IMG/VR virus record: IMGVR_UViG_3300021371_000022
Span: 1 to 53,187 of that record
Origin: a virus
Length of the DNA stretch: 53,187 bases
Direction: 5' to 3' (one strand)
Of this stretch, positions 52,453 to 53,187 are shown piece after piece (position 1 is the stretch's first letter; each line of letters opens with the position of its first letter). The notes under the pieces are model-generated. The model ran no database searches. It saw only the letters and a program-made list of their open reading frames with translations, and was not told where the DNA came from. The translations under genes were made by a program, and so were the position numbers.

Positions 52453-53187
52453 CTATACAGAAGTTCCTGATCCTACTCGCTTAACTGCTATTAGCTGTCC
52501 TATATCAACCCCGTTTGAGTCTGATGAGAAAGAAAACTTTATAATATCTCCATATATTGTAGTAGCGGCACGGTTAGATCCTCCACAAGAATAACCATGA
52601 GTAGCACTGCCCACAGCACCGACAGATAAGTACGCATGTTGATCAGAGGGAGATAGTTCTGCTATATCTATACCATTTGTATCTGAACTAAAAGGAAATT
52701 TATCTATTGCAGATTGTGTGTTTGTAGGAGTATATCCTCCATAACTATACCCGTGTGTGTCCGATTGTGTTCCACTACCTGTATAATGGGTGACAGTTAA
52801 ATCCCCTACACTAGCAAGACTGCCTCCAGTTGAAAAAGGAAATTTATCTATTCCTGTTCCACCACTTCCTCCAGGACTACCAGAATGAAGATATCCGTGG
52901 GTAGGACTAGAGGAAGTATTAACCCAAAATTGATACTCACCGTTTTGTGTTACCCAACCTGGATTAGACATAGAATCAGAAGAATAATTAAACTTAGATG
53001 AATTGCCTCCTGCAGGACTTCTACCAAACCAAATACCATGAGATGGATCGGCGTTAATTCCGTACGAGTATCCGTGTAAAGGATTTGAGTATCCAGTAGT
53101 ACTAGCACTAACAGAACCAGAAGTAGATGCAAAAGATTTTTTAAAATAAGTCCAACTACTTGTAGATGGGTTATAGGCTGGGCCGCC
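52453..53187 (-). CDS. kelch-like repeat virion protein, 5' part outside the window
   Basis: The frame is open to the window edge (244 codons plus stop inside), so the start is not visible; an internal ATG near 52971 is not the true start. Repeats NGYSYGG...IDKFPFSSD...IAELSPSDQHA of the same family as the gene downstream. Nearly adjacent paralogues suggest duplication. Confidence 0.7.
   Translation of the reverse strand, partial: GGPAYNPSTSSWTYFKKSFASTSGSVSASTTGYSNPLHGYSYGINADPSHGIWFGRSPAGGNSSKFNYSSDSMSNPGWVTQNGEYQFWVNTSSSPTHGYLHSGSPGGSGGTGIDKFPFSTGGSLASVGDLTVTHYTGSGTQSDTHGYSYGGYTPTNTQSAIDKFPFSSDTNGIDIAELSPSDQHAYLSVGAVGSATHGYSCGGSNRAATTIYGDIIKFSFSSDSNGVDIGQLIAVKRVGSGTSV

Noticed and set aside
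52950-53132. 60-codon frame at the window edge
   Set aside because: Alternative frame of the kelch-like gene that continues past the edge.

Overview
This is a 53 kb piece of an AT-rich tailed-phage genome, most likely a large T4-like myovirus of a marine bacterium. The lysis block points to a Gram-negative host: a T4-type lysozyme, an embedded inner/outer spanin pair and small membrane proteins. Large fibre and adhesin genes, one ending in an S74 intramolecular chaperone, confirm a phage. The accessory set (PhoH, Hsp20, ThyX, peroxiredoxin, radical SAM enzymes, 2-oxoglutarate oxygenases, a cytidylyltransferase-cupin fusion) is typical of marine phages such as those of SAR11, cyanobacteria or roseobacters. 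The exact host is inference. No capsid, portal, terminase or polymerase gene lies here. Layout: 0-1.7 kb (+) has a HAD phosphatase, a zinc-finger protein and a small HTH-like protein, then a non-coding hairpin-rich stretch (1.75-2.64 kb). 2.6-6.7 kb (+) has three adhesin-like proteins, two with FG-GAP repeats and one with kelch-like repeats. 6.7-7.7 kb (+) is a compact operon under a perfect sigma70 consensus promoter: a class II aminoacyl-tRNA synthetase-like catalytic core followed at once by a tRNA with a long variable arm but a GUU (Asn) anticodon. 7.7-24.4 kb (-) is a dense run of small, translationally coupled genes with a tRNA cluster (Trp, Arg, Leu, Asn, Met, Glu), Hsp20, a sugar/radical-SAM block (19.4-22.2 kb), a ParB-like protein and a SWIM zinc finger. 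Many genes under 60 codons can be recognised by RBS and stop/start overlap. 24.45-26.3 kb (-) is an almost gene-free island with four good promoters and at least four candidate structured RNAs, one about 740 nt. 26.3-35.9 kb (-) holds PhoH, peroxiredoxin, two very large fibre genes, a SleB-type hydrolase, a cytidylyltransferase-cupin protein, two tRNAs and a SprT-like protease. 35.9-46.4 kb (+) is a single 14-gene operon read opposite to its surroundings. It begins at an apparently leaderless start codon and contains four radical SAM proteins, one JmjC/cupin oxygenase, two 2OG-Fe(II) oxygenase-like proteins, a GNAT acetyltransferase, a CmoA-like SAM enzyme, several unknown proteins, and a 199-residue protein with a C-terminal Cys-His-Ser-x repeat. 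It looks like a peptide/protein-modification (RiPP-like) pathway carried by a phage, with that repeat tail as the likely substrate. 46.4-53.2 kb (-) has ThyX, a DUF3310-like protein, a lipase, the lysis block, a tiny cysteine-rich protein and two more kelch-like fibre genes, the last cut by the window edge. Host-like promoters recur throughout with one pattern: a TTGC-type -35, a 17-bp spacer that usually ends in TG plus one base, and a TATAAT-like -10. Transcription in the early/accessory regions therefore probably uses the host sigma70 holoenzyme.
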